Positions 8,405 through 15,184 of a stretch of DNA of 56,466 nt are shown in pieces (position 1 is the first letter of the stretch; each line of letters starts with the position of its first letter). The stretch is from Clostridia bacterium (GTDB lineage: Bacteria > Bacillota > Clostridia > Christensenellales > CAG-1252), in contig JAGCXI010000035.1 of assembly GCA_017961365.1 (NCBI GenBank), forward strand, positions 1 to 56,466. Direction: 5' to 3'. The notes under the pieces are model-generated. The model saw nothing but the letters and a program-made list of their open reading frames with translations, did no database searches and was not told where the DNA came from. Both the position numbers and the translations under genes were made by a program.

Positions 8405-9352
8405 ATGGCACGAACTTTCGACAAAGTGAAATTCGCGAGATATTCCTGTCTCTTCATCGCCGCGCTCTTATGGGGCATCTCTTTCGTCGTCCAAGCGGTG
8501 GATGCGATCTCCCCTTTCACCTTTACCGCCGTGCGTTCCTTCATCGGCGCCGTCGTGCTTCTCCCCGTCTTCCTCATCATGGACGCGGTCAAAAAGAAAA
8601 AAGGACTTCTCCTCGACAAAACGCCCGAGGAGAAGAAAAAAGAGCGCAAGGATCTCCTCCTCGGCGGACTCGCCTGCGGAAGCGTCATCACCGTCGCCAC
8701 GAACCTGCAACAATTCGGGCTGTCGATGAATCTCGAGGCGGGCAAAGCGGGCTTCATCACCGCGATGTATATCGTCCTTGTCCCCATCATCGGGCTCTTC
8801 CTCGGCAAAAAGAGCAGTCTCATCATCTGGATCTCCGTCGCCCTCGGCGTGGCGGGGCTTTATTTCATCTGCGTAAAGGATTCTTTCTCCGTCAATACGG
8901 GAGACATCTGCCTTATCCTCTGCGCCGTGGCTTTTGCGGGGCATATCACCGTCGTGGATCATTTTGTCTCCAAAACGGACGGCGTCAAGCTCAGCGCCCT
9001 GCAGTTTCTCGTCTGCGGCGTCTTCTCCGCCATCCTCGCCCTCATCTTCGAGCGGGACGCTTTCTCCTTCTCCCTGATCCTCTCTTACTATCGCTCTTTC
9101 CTTTATATGGGCATCTGCTCCTGCGGCATCGCTTACACTTTACAGATCATCGGACAAAAAGATACGAATCCCACCGCCGCCTCTCTCATCATGAGCTTCG
9201 AGGCGTGCTTCTCCGTCCTCGGCGGCTTCCTGCTCCTCGGCGAAAGACTGAGCGTGCGGGAATGGATCGGCGTCGGCATTATGTTCGTCGCGATCCTGCT
9301 GACGGAGTCCAAAGAGCTCTTTCGAAAGACCGCTTCGCCCGAGGGCAAATGA
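8405..9352 (+). CDS. EamA/DMT-family transporter
   Basis: The 315-residue protein has ten hydrophobic segments in two halves, the pattern of EamA (drug/metabolite transporter) proteins. These usually export amino acids, metabolites or toxic compounds. The LLWGISFVVQ start of the first repeat is typical. The second half ends with the characteristic GGFLLLGERLSVREWIGVGIMFVAI stretch split over helices nine and ten. A charged loop of about 20 residues follows the second helix. Substrate is unknown. It is transcribed divergently from ybaK, with about 20 bases between the two -35 boxes, and appears to be a single-gene unit. A second EamA protein is encoded at 38.7-39.6 kb. Confidence 0.9.
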   Translation: MARTFDKVKFARYSCLFIAALLWGISFVVQAVDAISPFTFTAVRSFIGAVVLLPVFLIMDAVKKKKGLLLDKTPEEKKKERKDLLLGGLACGSVITVATNLQQFGLSMNLEAGKAGFITAMYIVLVPIIGLFLGKKSSLIIWISVALGVAGLYFICVKDSFSVNTGDICLILCAVAFAGHITVVDHFVSKTDGVKLSALQFLVCGVFSAILALIFERDAFSFSLILSYYRSFLYMGICSCGIAYTLQIIGQKDTNPTAASLIMSFEACFSVLGGFLLLGERLSVREWIGVGIMFVAILLTESKELFRKTASPEGK

Positions 9353-9366
9353 CAGGGGCGCGCATA

Positions 9367-9396
9367 TTGACGCAAAAGGCGCGAATGTGATATACT
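9367..9396 (+). promoter_or_regulatory. promoter of the orphan lipoprotein gene, very short leader
   Basis: -35 TTGACG (9367-9372) and extended -10 TGATATACT (TATACT at 9391-9396) are 18 bases apart. Ten bases separate the -10 from ATG at 9407, so the leader would be 3 or 4 bases, without a ribosome-binding site. Confidence 0.7.
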
Positions 9397-9406
9397 ATAA
9401 AATGCT

Positions 9407-10723
9407 ATGAAGAAACGATTTCTTTCGCTCATTCTCATCTTGATCCTTTCGGCGAGCCTCGCGCTTGCTCTTTTTTCTTGCAAGGACAAGCCGAGCTCCG
9501 ACCCCCTGCCGGACATCCCTGTCCTTGCGGCGGAAGCCGTGGCGACGGCGCTTCCCGAGAGCGAAGAAAAAGAAGAGATCGTCTCCGCGCTGCTTTCCCT
9601 CCTCGACGCGGCGGAGATCGAAGACGCGGATAAAGCGACTATCCTCCTTCTCGCAAAAGAAAATGACGTCGGCGCGGCGCTGCGCGCCCTTTATACGAAA
9701 GACTTTAACGGCGAAGCGAAGAGCCAAACCGAAAAAGCGCTTTCCCTCATCGCGAATACCGTCAGCGCGGACATCGCGGGCGACCTCTTTTACGCCGTGG
9801 AAATGAGCCGTTCGGAGAGCCTCTCTTACACCCGCGAGGACTGCCGCAAGATCGCCAATCTTTATTTCATCTTTTATCGGGACCTCGGAGAGACCGAGCT
9901 CTCCGCCCTGCTTCAAGGAGATCTTCAAGGACTGAGCGCGCGAAGGGTCAATACCCTTCTCCTCTCCCTTGCTTCCGCCTTGCATTCCATGACGGGCGTA
10001 TCGGAGGGCGGCAAGGAATATCTCCGTGCGCTCGCGCTCACGCTGCCGGAAAAGATCGTCCGAGAGCGGAAGATCGCCTCCGCAACCGCTGCGACGGAAT
10101 ATCTGACGCGGCTCATCAACGCCGTCTTCCGGGCTTACGAGCCTTTCCTCTCTTACGCCGCCGCATTCTCATCGCTCGCCACCGCAGAGACCTTCCTCGG
10201 CGTGGACTACGAGCGCAGAGAAGCCACCCTTTATTACGGCTATCGCTATGAAAGCGCCGTCGCCACCGAGATATCCCGCGAGGATTACGAAGCAAAGCGC
10301 GGCGGATACGACGCTTATTTCCCCATCGAAAAGATCGTGCGAGGCTACACCGAAAACGGCGTCTTCCGCGCCATCTCGGACGAGAAGATCGAGCTTGCGG
10401 AAAAAGCGCAAAAGCTCAACGTGACTTACCTTGCTTACGTCGCGCTGGACGACGCCGAAAAAGAGGCATTTCGCCGTAGCTTGGACGAAGTGCTCACAGT
10501 CCTCAAAGAGGATCAGGTGCTCACCGCCTCTTTCCTCGGAAAATCTCTCCACGTCGATTCCAATCTCGCGTCCCTTGATTTCGACGGACTTTGCGACGCG
10601 CTCCGTCCCCTCTCCGTCTTCAATCCGCGCGACGGGATCACCGACGAGGAACTTGCCCTCGCCCGCAGCGCGGCATCCGCTTTCGAGCGATATATGCATT
10701 CCTATCTGCCGAATATCTATTGA
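9407..10723 (+). CDS. lipoprotein of unknown function
   Basis: I do not recognise this 438-residue protein. The N-terminus MKKRFLSLILILILSA, followed by LFSC, is a lipoprotein signal peptide with the lipid-attached cysteine at about residue 24. The mature part is mostly helical, rich in Ala, Glu, Leu and Arg, with no obvious enzyme motif and few aromatic clusters apart from a short YYGYRYESAV stretch in the middle. It should be tethered to the outer face of the membrane. The gene stands alone between its own promoter and a bidirectional terminator. It could be a helical solenoid or substrate-capture protein, but nothing in the sequence settles that. Confidence 0.8.
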   Translation: MKKRFLSLILILILSASLALALFSCKDKPSSDPLPDIPVLAAEAVATALPESEEKEEIVSALLSLLDAAEIEDADKATILLLAKENDVGAALRALYTKDFNGEAKSQTEKALSLIANTVSADIAGDLFYAVEMSRSESLSYTREDCRKIANLYFIFYRDLGETELSALLQGDLQGLSARRVNTLLLSLASALHSMTGVSEGGKEYLRALALTLPEKIVRERKIASATAATEYLTRLINAVFRAYEPFLSYAAAFSSLATAETFLGVDYERREATLYYGYRYESAVATEISREDYEAKRGGYDAYFPIEKIVRGYTENGVFRAISDEKIELAEKAQKLNVTYLAYVALDDAEKEAFRRSLDEVLTVLKEDQVLTASFLGKSLHVDSNLASLDFDGLCDALRPLSVFNPRDGITDEELALARSAASAFERYMHSYLPNIY

Positions 10724-10770
10724 TCGCGCCGCGTGCTTTCGATCCACGCAAAAACAATATAAAAAAAACG

Positions 10771-10803
10771 AACGGCTCCTTCCGAGAGAAAGAAGCCGTT
10801 TTT
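10771..10803. terminator. bidirectional terminator
   Basis: AACGGCT (10771-10777) pairs with AGCCGTT (10794-10800), with an A-run on the left and TTTTTATTT on the right. It serves the plus-strand lipoprotein gene and the minus-strand MDR gene, which converge here. Confidence 0.8.
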
Positions 10804-10830
10804 ATTTGACCGAAACCGATCCTTTCCGGA

Positions 10831-11805
10831 TCAGCACCGAATGATGATCTTCAGATAATTATTCTCGCTGTCCGCCGCTTCCGTGAAAGCCTCCGGAGCA
10901 CCGAGAAAATCCACCGTCTTATCCACGAGATCATCCACTTTCACCACTTCATTCGCAAGAAGATTGATGGCGGCGTCCATATCGGAAGCGCCGTTATTGA
11001 TCCCAACGACGGAGAGCTGCCTGCCCATAATGGCGGAGATGTCCGCATTCAGCTTGCCGATGAAAGTATCATAGCCGACGATGCCGACTTTGCCCCCTTC
11101 CTTCGTAAGCGAAAAAGCGAGCTGAGGCTGCTGGGAGGAGCGGCATTCGAAGATCGTGCAATCCGCCATCTTGCCGCAAGTGATCTGCTTGATGCGACGA
11201 GCGGCGTCCTGCTTGGAAGAATCGATGCGATAATAGATGCCGAATTCTTCCGCGGCGGCGAGACGCTTCTCGGACTTATCGATGATGATGGGGATGGCTT
11301 GATAATAGATGGCGAGCTGCGCAAAGATGAGCCCCAAGGCGTTCGCGCCCAAAATGGCGACGTACTGCTCGTGCTTGAGATCCAGCTTATCCGTCAGCCC
11401 CGCGGCGATGCCGACATACTCGGCGAAAACGCCCATATCTTCCGTAATGCTTTCGGGAAGAGAATAGACGCATTCCTCAGGCACGACGACAAAATCCGCG
11501 AGATAACCGTCCGTATCCACGCCCATGATCTTCAAGCGTCCTTTCGCATCCTTCATATAAGGAGAAAGCAACACTCTCTCTCCTTTGCGGAAACGGCTGT
11601 CTTCATTCGCTTCGCTGATAAAGCCCGTGGCGATACGTCCCGGGGTGATGGGCAATTTCGCTTTCTCAGAGCCTTCGTAAACGGCGACATCCGCGCCTGT
11701 GAGCCCGAGCTTCGTGACTTTCACTTTTACGTGACCGGGGCGAAGCTCTCCCGTGACTTCCTCCATGGAAAGCGCGCCGGGCGCCGCTATCTTCCAAACT
11801 TTCAT
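10831..11805 (-). CDS. MDR-superfamily dehydrogenase-like protein lacking zinc ligands
   Basis: The 324-residue protein has the overall plan of zinc alcohol/threonine dehydrogenases: GroES-like N-terminal half, then a Rossmann half with YVAILGANALGLIFAQLA as nucleotide loop. The zinc sites are gone. The catalytic Cys of GICGSD is T36 (GLTGAD), the His-Glu of GHE is R57-I58 (PGRIATG), and the four-cysteine structural lobe is absent. It may act as a zinc-independent reductase (as quinone oxidoreductases do) or as a non-catalytic relative. It has its own promoter. The leader contains a small TTGCC-GAAA-GGCAA hairpin right before the AAAGGAG ribosome site. Confidence 0.8.
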   Translation of the reverse strand: MKVWKIAAPGALSMEEVTGELRPGHVKVKVTKLGLTGADVAVYEGSEKAKLPITPGRIATGFISEANEDSRFRKGERVLLSPYMKDAKGRLKIMGVDTDGYLADFVVVPEECVYSLPESITEDMGVFAEYVGIAAGLTDKLDLKHEQYVAILGANALGLIFAQLAIYYQAIPIIIDKSEKRLAAAEEFGIYYRIDSSKQDAARRIKQITCGKMADCTIFECRSSQQPQLAFSLTKEGGKVGIVGYDTFIGKLNADISAIMGRQLSVVGINNGASDMDAAINLLANEVVKVDDLVDKTVDFLGAPEAFTEAADSENNYLKIIIRC

Positions 11806-11833
11806 AGCACTCCTTTGCCTTTCGGCAAGAGAG

Positions 11834-11862
11834 ATTATACCACGTTCTCCTCGAAAAGTAAA
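11834..11862 (-). promoter_or_regulatory. promoter of the MDR gene
   Basis: On minus, -35 TTTACT (11857-11862) and -10 TATAAT (11834-11839) are 17 bases apart. The predicted mRNA begins just before a 5-bp GNRA-type hairpin (TTGCC-GAAA-GGCAA) that abuts AAAGGAG, four bases ahead of the ATG. The hairpin could stabilise the 5' end or limit ribosome access. Confidence 0.75.
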
Positions 11863-11965
11863 GTATTCCTCCCTGCGAAAAGCGACGCCGCGCGCTTCTC
11901 TTTTTTCATAAAGATCCTCACGCCGCCGCGAAGCGGAGAAAAAGCCGCCGCCCGGCGGAAAAATA

Positions 11966-11974
11966 TGATATAAT
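11966..11974 (+). promoter_or_regulatory. extended -10 promoter upstream of the IS110 transposase
   Basis: TGATATAAT is a perfect extended -10 element (TATAAT at 11969-11974). No -35 box is visible at 16-18 bases upstream. Transcription would start near 11981, at the foot of a 10-bp stem. Confidence 0.6.
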
Positions 11975-11980
11975 AAAGGT

Positions 11981-12081
11981 GCGCTCCCGCGATCCGGTTT
12001 TTTTCAATACCTAACGCTTGTCGTTTTTACAGGAGGATACGGCGCGGGAGCGTATGCGGCGGAGATTTTCGCCGCATTTTT
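11981..12081 (+). ncRNA. candidate IS110 bridge RNA or structured leader
   Basis: A unit of about 100 bases lies between an extended -10 promoter and an intrinsic terminator, directly upstream of an IS110 transposase. CGCTCCCGCG (11982-11991) pairs perfectly with CGCGGGAGCG (12043-12052), closing a 51-base internal region with smaller pairings such as AACG/CGTT. IS110-group elements are known to encode a bridge RNA in the non-coding end upstream of the transposase, with loops that choose donor and target. This unit has the right place and a defined end, but is shorter than the roughly 180-base bridge RNA of IS621. It may instead be an attenuating leader. Function is inferred. Confidence 0.5.
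12054..12081 (+). terminator. intrinsic terminator upstream of the IS110 transposase
   Basis: ATGCGGCG (12054-12061) pairs perfectly with CGCCGCAT (12070-12077) around an 8-base loop and is followed by TTTTT. It lies 30 bases before the transposase start, so it would separate the short upstream RNA from the transposase message and keep transposase expression low. Confidence 0.82.
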
Positions 12082-12110
12082 ATCAAAAAAAAACAAAGGA
12101 GGAAAAGAAA

Positions 12111-13313
12111 ATGATATACGTGGGAATAGACGTAGCGAAGGACAAACACGACTGCCACATCGTGCGGGAGGACGGCGAGATCCTTTTGGATAATTACACC
12201 TTTCAAAACGACTCGGAGGGATTTTCGGCGTTTCGGGAGACGGTGAAGCGCCTGCGCAAACGAAAGGAAGAAGTCAAGATCGGCTTGGAGCATACGGGGC
12301 ATTATTCGCAAAATCTCCTCTCCTTCCTAAAGGAAGAGGGCTATACCGTCATCGCCTTAAATCCTTTGACGGTGAATATGTACCGCAAGAGCAAGTCCCT
12401 TCGCAATACGAAGACGGACAAAAGCGACGCGCGCTACATCGCCGAAGTGACGGCGGAGACCGTCGTAGAAAAGAGGCGGCACGTTCTCGCCGACATCTAT
12501 ACACTGAAATCCCTGACGCGATACCGTTACCGCGTCTTAAAGACCCTCCAGACGATGAAGAACCGTTACCGCCGCGTCTTGCAGATCGTCTTTCCGGAAT
12601 TCGAGACCGTCTTCAACGTGAATTATAAGACCACCATCGACCTTCTCGTGAAATATCCTTCGCCGAAGGATATCCTGAAGACGGATAAAGAGGCGCTCGC
12701 AAAGAGTCTCGACAAGCTTTCGCACGGACATTACGGGAAGAAGACGGAGGCGCTCATCGACGCCGCCGCACACACCATCGGCGCGGCGAACGCGGGCGAC
12801 GCTTTCGAACTGAAACACCTCGCGAAACAGATCTCTTTCCTGCAAGAAGAAGTGGACGTCCTCGAGGAACGGCTGGAAACGATCCTTCGCCGCCTGCATA
12901 CGCCCATCCTCTCCATCCCCGGCATCGGGATCAGCACCGGCGCCGCCATCCTCGCCGAGATCGGAAATATCAAGAACTTCGAGACTCCTTCCAAGCTCCT
13001 TGCTTACGTCGGGAGCGAGCCCACGATCTATCAATCGGGCAAATACCTCCTCACCCGCACGCCGATGGTGAAGAAAGGCTCGAAATACCTCAGAAACGCC
13101 ATCTTCCAAGCCACCAAAGCCGCCTACATCACAGACCCCGTCATGCGCGCTTACATCGACAAAAAGCGTGACGAGGGGAAACATTTCTTCGTCGCCCTCT
13201 CGCACGGAATGAAGAAAATGACCCGCATCATCTTCGCCGTGCTGAAAAGCGGAAAAGACTACCAAGCGCCGAAAGGGACGGCGATAAACGCCGAATGCGA
13301 AACGGAAGATTAA
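12111..13313 (+). CDS. IS110-family transposase
   Basis: The 400-residue protein has both IS110 domains. The RuvC-like DEDD domain shows D7 (VGIDVAKD), E60 (GLEHTG), D103 and D106 (KTDKSDARY). The C-terminal Transposase_20 domain begins near residue 265 with SIPGIGISTGAAILAEIG and includes the conserved QSG serine (S309, likely nucleophile) and KKGSKYLRNA. A coiled-coil stretch joins them. The gene looks intact. AAAGGAGG sits before the ATG at 12111; the frame is open further left but crosses the terminator. These enzymes are guided by an RNA encoded in the element and leave no inverted terminal repeats. The element lies between convergent or non-overlapping host genes and breaks none that I can see. 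Confidence 0.93.
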   Translation: MIYVGIDVAKDKHDCHIVREDGEILLDNYTFQNDSEGFSAFRETVKRLRKRKEEVKIGLEHTGHYSQNLLSFLKEEGYTVIALNPLTVNMYRKSKSLRNTKTDKSDARYIAEVTAETVVEKRRHVLADIYTLKSLTRYRYRVLKTLQTMKNRYRRVLQIVFPEFETVFNVNYKTTIDLLVKYPSPKDILKTDKEALAKSLDKLSHGHYGKKTEALIDAAAHTIGAANAGDAFELKHLAKQISFLQEEVDVLEERLETILRRLHTPILSIPGIGISTGAAILAEIGNIKNFETPSKLLAYVGSEPTIYQSGKYLLTRTPMVKKGSKYLRNAIFQATKAAYITDPVMRAYIDKKRDEGKHFFVALSHGMKKMTRIIFAVLKSGKDYQAPKGTAINAECETED

Positions 13314-13315
13314 AA

Positions 13316-13342
13316 AACGCTACGATACACGCAGCGCTTTTT
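13316..13342 (+). terminator. probable terminator after the transposase gene
   Basis: AACGCT (13316-13321) can pair with AGCGCTT (from 13333, one bulged base), followed by TTTTT. It lies a few bases past the transposase stop codon and just before the convergent flavodoxin-like gene. Confidence 0.5.
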
Positions 13343-13358
13343 ATTTCTTCAAGGAAAA

Positions 13359-13805
13359 TCAGTCAAAGAAGACTTGCAATTTTTCCATTTCTTCAGGGTA
13401 TTTCTTCGGCTCTTTCAGGACGACGATCTTCGAGGAGGGAAACTCTTTTCCCAGCCGTTCGACCGCCTTTGGCGCCGCGCCGCCACCCGCATAGAGGACG
13501 AAGGAGAGTTCCTTCCCTTTCAAGGCTTCCAGCACCGAATTGATGGGAGAAGAGATCCTGCCATTCCAAACGGGAGAGCCGACGATCACTAGGTCATATC
13601 CTTCGAGAGAACTGTCCCATTCAAAGAGAGGATCCTTATGCTTGATCGCCGCCAAGAAACCGCCCGTCAGCATTCCCAAAAGGAAAGACTTCGGAAGGGG
13701 CTTCTTCGGGGTGACTTTGCGGATCTCCGCCCCCTTCTCGCGAAAGCGCTCCGCGACGAGATCCCCATTCCCCGTATAAGAATAATAAATAAAAAGCGTT
13801 TTCAT
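13359..13805 (-). CDS. flavodoxin-like protein
   Basis: The 148-residue protein begins MKTLFIYYSYTGNGDLVAER, a flavodoxin-type FMN phosphate loop (consensus S/T-x-T-G-x-T, here with D in the last place). A second flavin-contact region reads VIVGSPVWNGRISSPINSVL, and a later one VLYAGGG. Such proteins carry electrons or act as small FMN reductases in the cytosol; the partner is unknown. The ATG at 13805 has AAGGAGG four bases upstream and starts the conserved fold, so I prefer it to a start 15 codons earlier. The gene has no operon neighbours: the IS110 element converges on one side and a gene-free repeat region lies on the other. Confidence 0.85.
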   Translation of the reverse strand: MKTLFIYYSYTGNGDLVAERFREKGAEIRKVTPKKPLPKSFLLGMLTGGFLAAIKHKDPLFEWDSSLEGYDLVIVGSPVWNGRISSPINSVLEALKGKELSFVLYAGGGAAPKAVERLGKEFPSSKIVVLKEPKKYPEEMEKLQVFFD

Positions 13806-13970
13806 AGTCCTCCTTCCGCCATGCGTGCGAACCACTCCGACAAAACGCACTCACGGGCGAAATCACGTTCTTCACATCATGCAATAATAATGAAAAAGAA
13901 CCCAACTAAAACCGCCAAAATATTTCCGCGCGAATGAAGAAGGGGGCAGATGCGAGGCTCGGCAAGCCTT

Positions 13971-14005
13971 GGCGAATGAGTGTACTTCTTGTACGTGATT
14001 TCGTC
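13971..14005. repeat. palindromic repeat copy A
   Basis: An imperfect inverted repeat with GTAC-TTCTT-GTAC at its centre and outer arms GGCGAA / TTCGTC. It shares TGTACGTGAT-type core bases (GAGTGTACTTCTTGTACGTG) with copy B about 180 bases to the right. It looks like a dispersed intergenic element of the REP kind. Confidence 0.6.
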
Positions 14006-14152
14006 AAAGTGCAGACAGAAACAAAGCAAGTGGGTCGCCACCTCCCGTCAGCCCCCGCCCTTGGCGAGCGCGAACGCGCCATTGAGGTTCCCCGAAATAT
14101 CCATGGGGATGTGGGCGCGTAGAACGGTGTAGATACGAGCGCTCACCGAAGA

Positions 14153-14190
14153 GGCGGGTCTGAGCGTACTCCTTGTACGTGATGCCCGAC
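14153..14190. repeat. palindromic repeat copy B
   Basis: The second copy has GTAC-TCCTT-GTAC at its centre and the core GAGCGTACTCCTTGTACGTG, differing from copy A at two positions of the 20. Its outer arms, GGCGGGTC / GCCCGAC, differ from copy A but remain complementary, which suggests selection for the hairpin. It begins 28 bases beyond the ROK kinase stop and could act as a transcript end, although no T-run follows. Confidence 0.6.
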
Positions 14191-14218
14191 GATGAGGCGT
14201 AGCGAAGTAGATGCGCCG

Positions 14219-15175
14219 TTATAGGCGCTCACCTTTAATGGCCAAGGCGAGAGCGCCATATAACCCCGCGTCATTCTTCAAAGCCGCAGCCAGCACTTTC
14301 ACCTTCGGATTCACCCCTGCGCCATAGAGGAGCGCATTCATCTTGCGCGAAACCTTCTTGATGAAATAATCCCCTTGATTACTGATGCCGCCGCCGATCA
14401 AAACGACGTCGGGGCGGAAGATATTCGCGAGAGAAGCGAGACCCTGCGCAACATAGGAAACATAATCCTTGATGACTTTCAAGCCCGCTTTATCCCCTGC
14501 TTTCGCCGCGTCGAAGGGAACGATGCCAGACTCGCCTTTCTCTTTCCAGAGGGAGGCGAGGAGACTATCGGGACGACGAGCTACCATACGCGCCGTCTGG
14601 CGGAGGAGCGCGCTTGCCGAAGCATACGCCTCGAAACAGCCGCGATTTCCGCAGGTGCAACGTTCGCCGCCCATTTTCAGCATAATGTGTCCGCCTTCCG
14701 CGCCTGCGCCGCCGACGCCCGTGATCATCTCGCCATTTGCGACGATACCCGTGCCGACGCCCGTGCCAAGGGTGACGAGGAGGACATTCGAGAGCCCTTT
14801 CGCCGCGCCGAAGAGCGCCTCTCCGAGCGCCGCGGCATTCGCGTCATTCTCCACGAAAACGGGGCAATCAAGATGCTTCCTTACGTCTTGAACGATGGGG
14901 GCATGCTCAAGCTTGATATTATTCGAATATACGATGACACCTTTCTTTCCGTCCACGGTGCCGGGCGTACCGATGCCCACCGCGCGGATCTCCTTCTCCG
15001 CGACGCCGATACGGGAAGCAAGCTCTTTGAGGAAACGCGCGATGCTCTCGCCCATCTCCGCGGAAGTGATGCCGTCCTTTGTCTTGAAACTGTCTTTTAC
15101 GAGGATCTCACCCTGCTCGGTGGCAAGGCAGCATTTGATGCTCATTCCTCCGACGTCTACACCTGCATAGATCAT
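14219..15175 (-). CDS. ROK-family glucokinase or sugar kinase
   Basis: This 318-residue kinase starts with the ATP loop YAGVDVGGMSIK. It carries the ROK zinc motif CTCGNRGCFE, preceded by EGGHIML, and the phosphate-binding LGTGVGTGIV. The catalytic aspartate lies in VENDANAAALGEA. Length and motifs fit glucokinase-type ROK proteins that phosphorylate glucose at C6 in the cytosol, but N-acetyl sugars or fructose cannot be excluded. It lacks an N-terminal helix-turn-helix, so it is not a ROK repressor. It is the last gene of the cdaA-DUF1015-lysC operon, 9 bases behind lysC. Confidence 0.9.
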   Translation of the reverse strand: MIYAGVDVGGMSIKCCLATEQGEILVKDSFKTKDGITSAEMGESIARFLKELASRIGVAEKEIRAVGIGTPGTVDGKKGVIVYSNNIKLEHAPIVQDVRKHLDCPVFVENDANAAALGEALFGAAKGLSNVLLVTLGTGVGTGIVANGEMITGVGGAGAEGGHIMLKMGGERCTCGNRGCFEAYASASALLRQTARMVARRPDSLLASLWKEKGESGIVPFDAAKAGDKAGLKVIKDYVSYVAQGLASLANIFRPDVVLIGGGISNQGDYFIKKVSRKMNALLYGAGVNPKVKVLAAALKNDAGLYGALALAIKGERL

Positions 15176-15184
15176 AACTTCACC

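Larger units (their letters stand above)
11806..12110. other. gene-free stretch upstream of the IS110 transposase
   Basis: The left third holds the MDR promoter. From about 11910 there are GC-rich inverted repeats, including CCGCC (11945-11949) with GGCGG (11954-11958). Then come an extended -10 element, a long stem and an intrinsic terminator (annotated separately), then AAAGGAGG before the transposase. No inverted terminal repeats are visible, as expected for IS110; the left end of the element was not located. Confidence 0.6.
13806..14218. other. gene-free stretch with two palindromic repeats
   Basis: About 410 bases hold no convincing gene. The short plus-strand frame at 13934-14122 runs through repeat sequence and lacks a good start. 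The part next to the flavodoxin-like gene should contain its promoter, but I see no clear -35/-10 pair. The rest contains two related imperfect palindromes (13971-14005 and 14153-14190) in GC-rich DNA, right behind the end of the cdaA-DUF1015-lysC-ROK operon. Confidence 0.6.

Noticed and set aside
11806-13358. Terminal inverted repeats or target duplication of the IS element
   Set aside because: None could be found. IS110 elements normally lack them, so the boundaries are left undefined rather than guessed.
13934-14122. 62-codon plus frame in the gene-free region
   Set aside because: It runs through palindromic repeat A and has no supporting start signal or conserved pattern.
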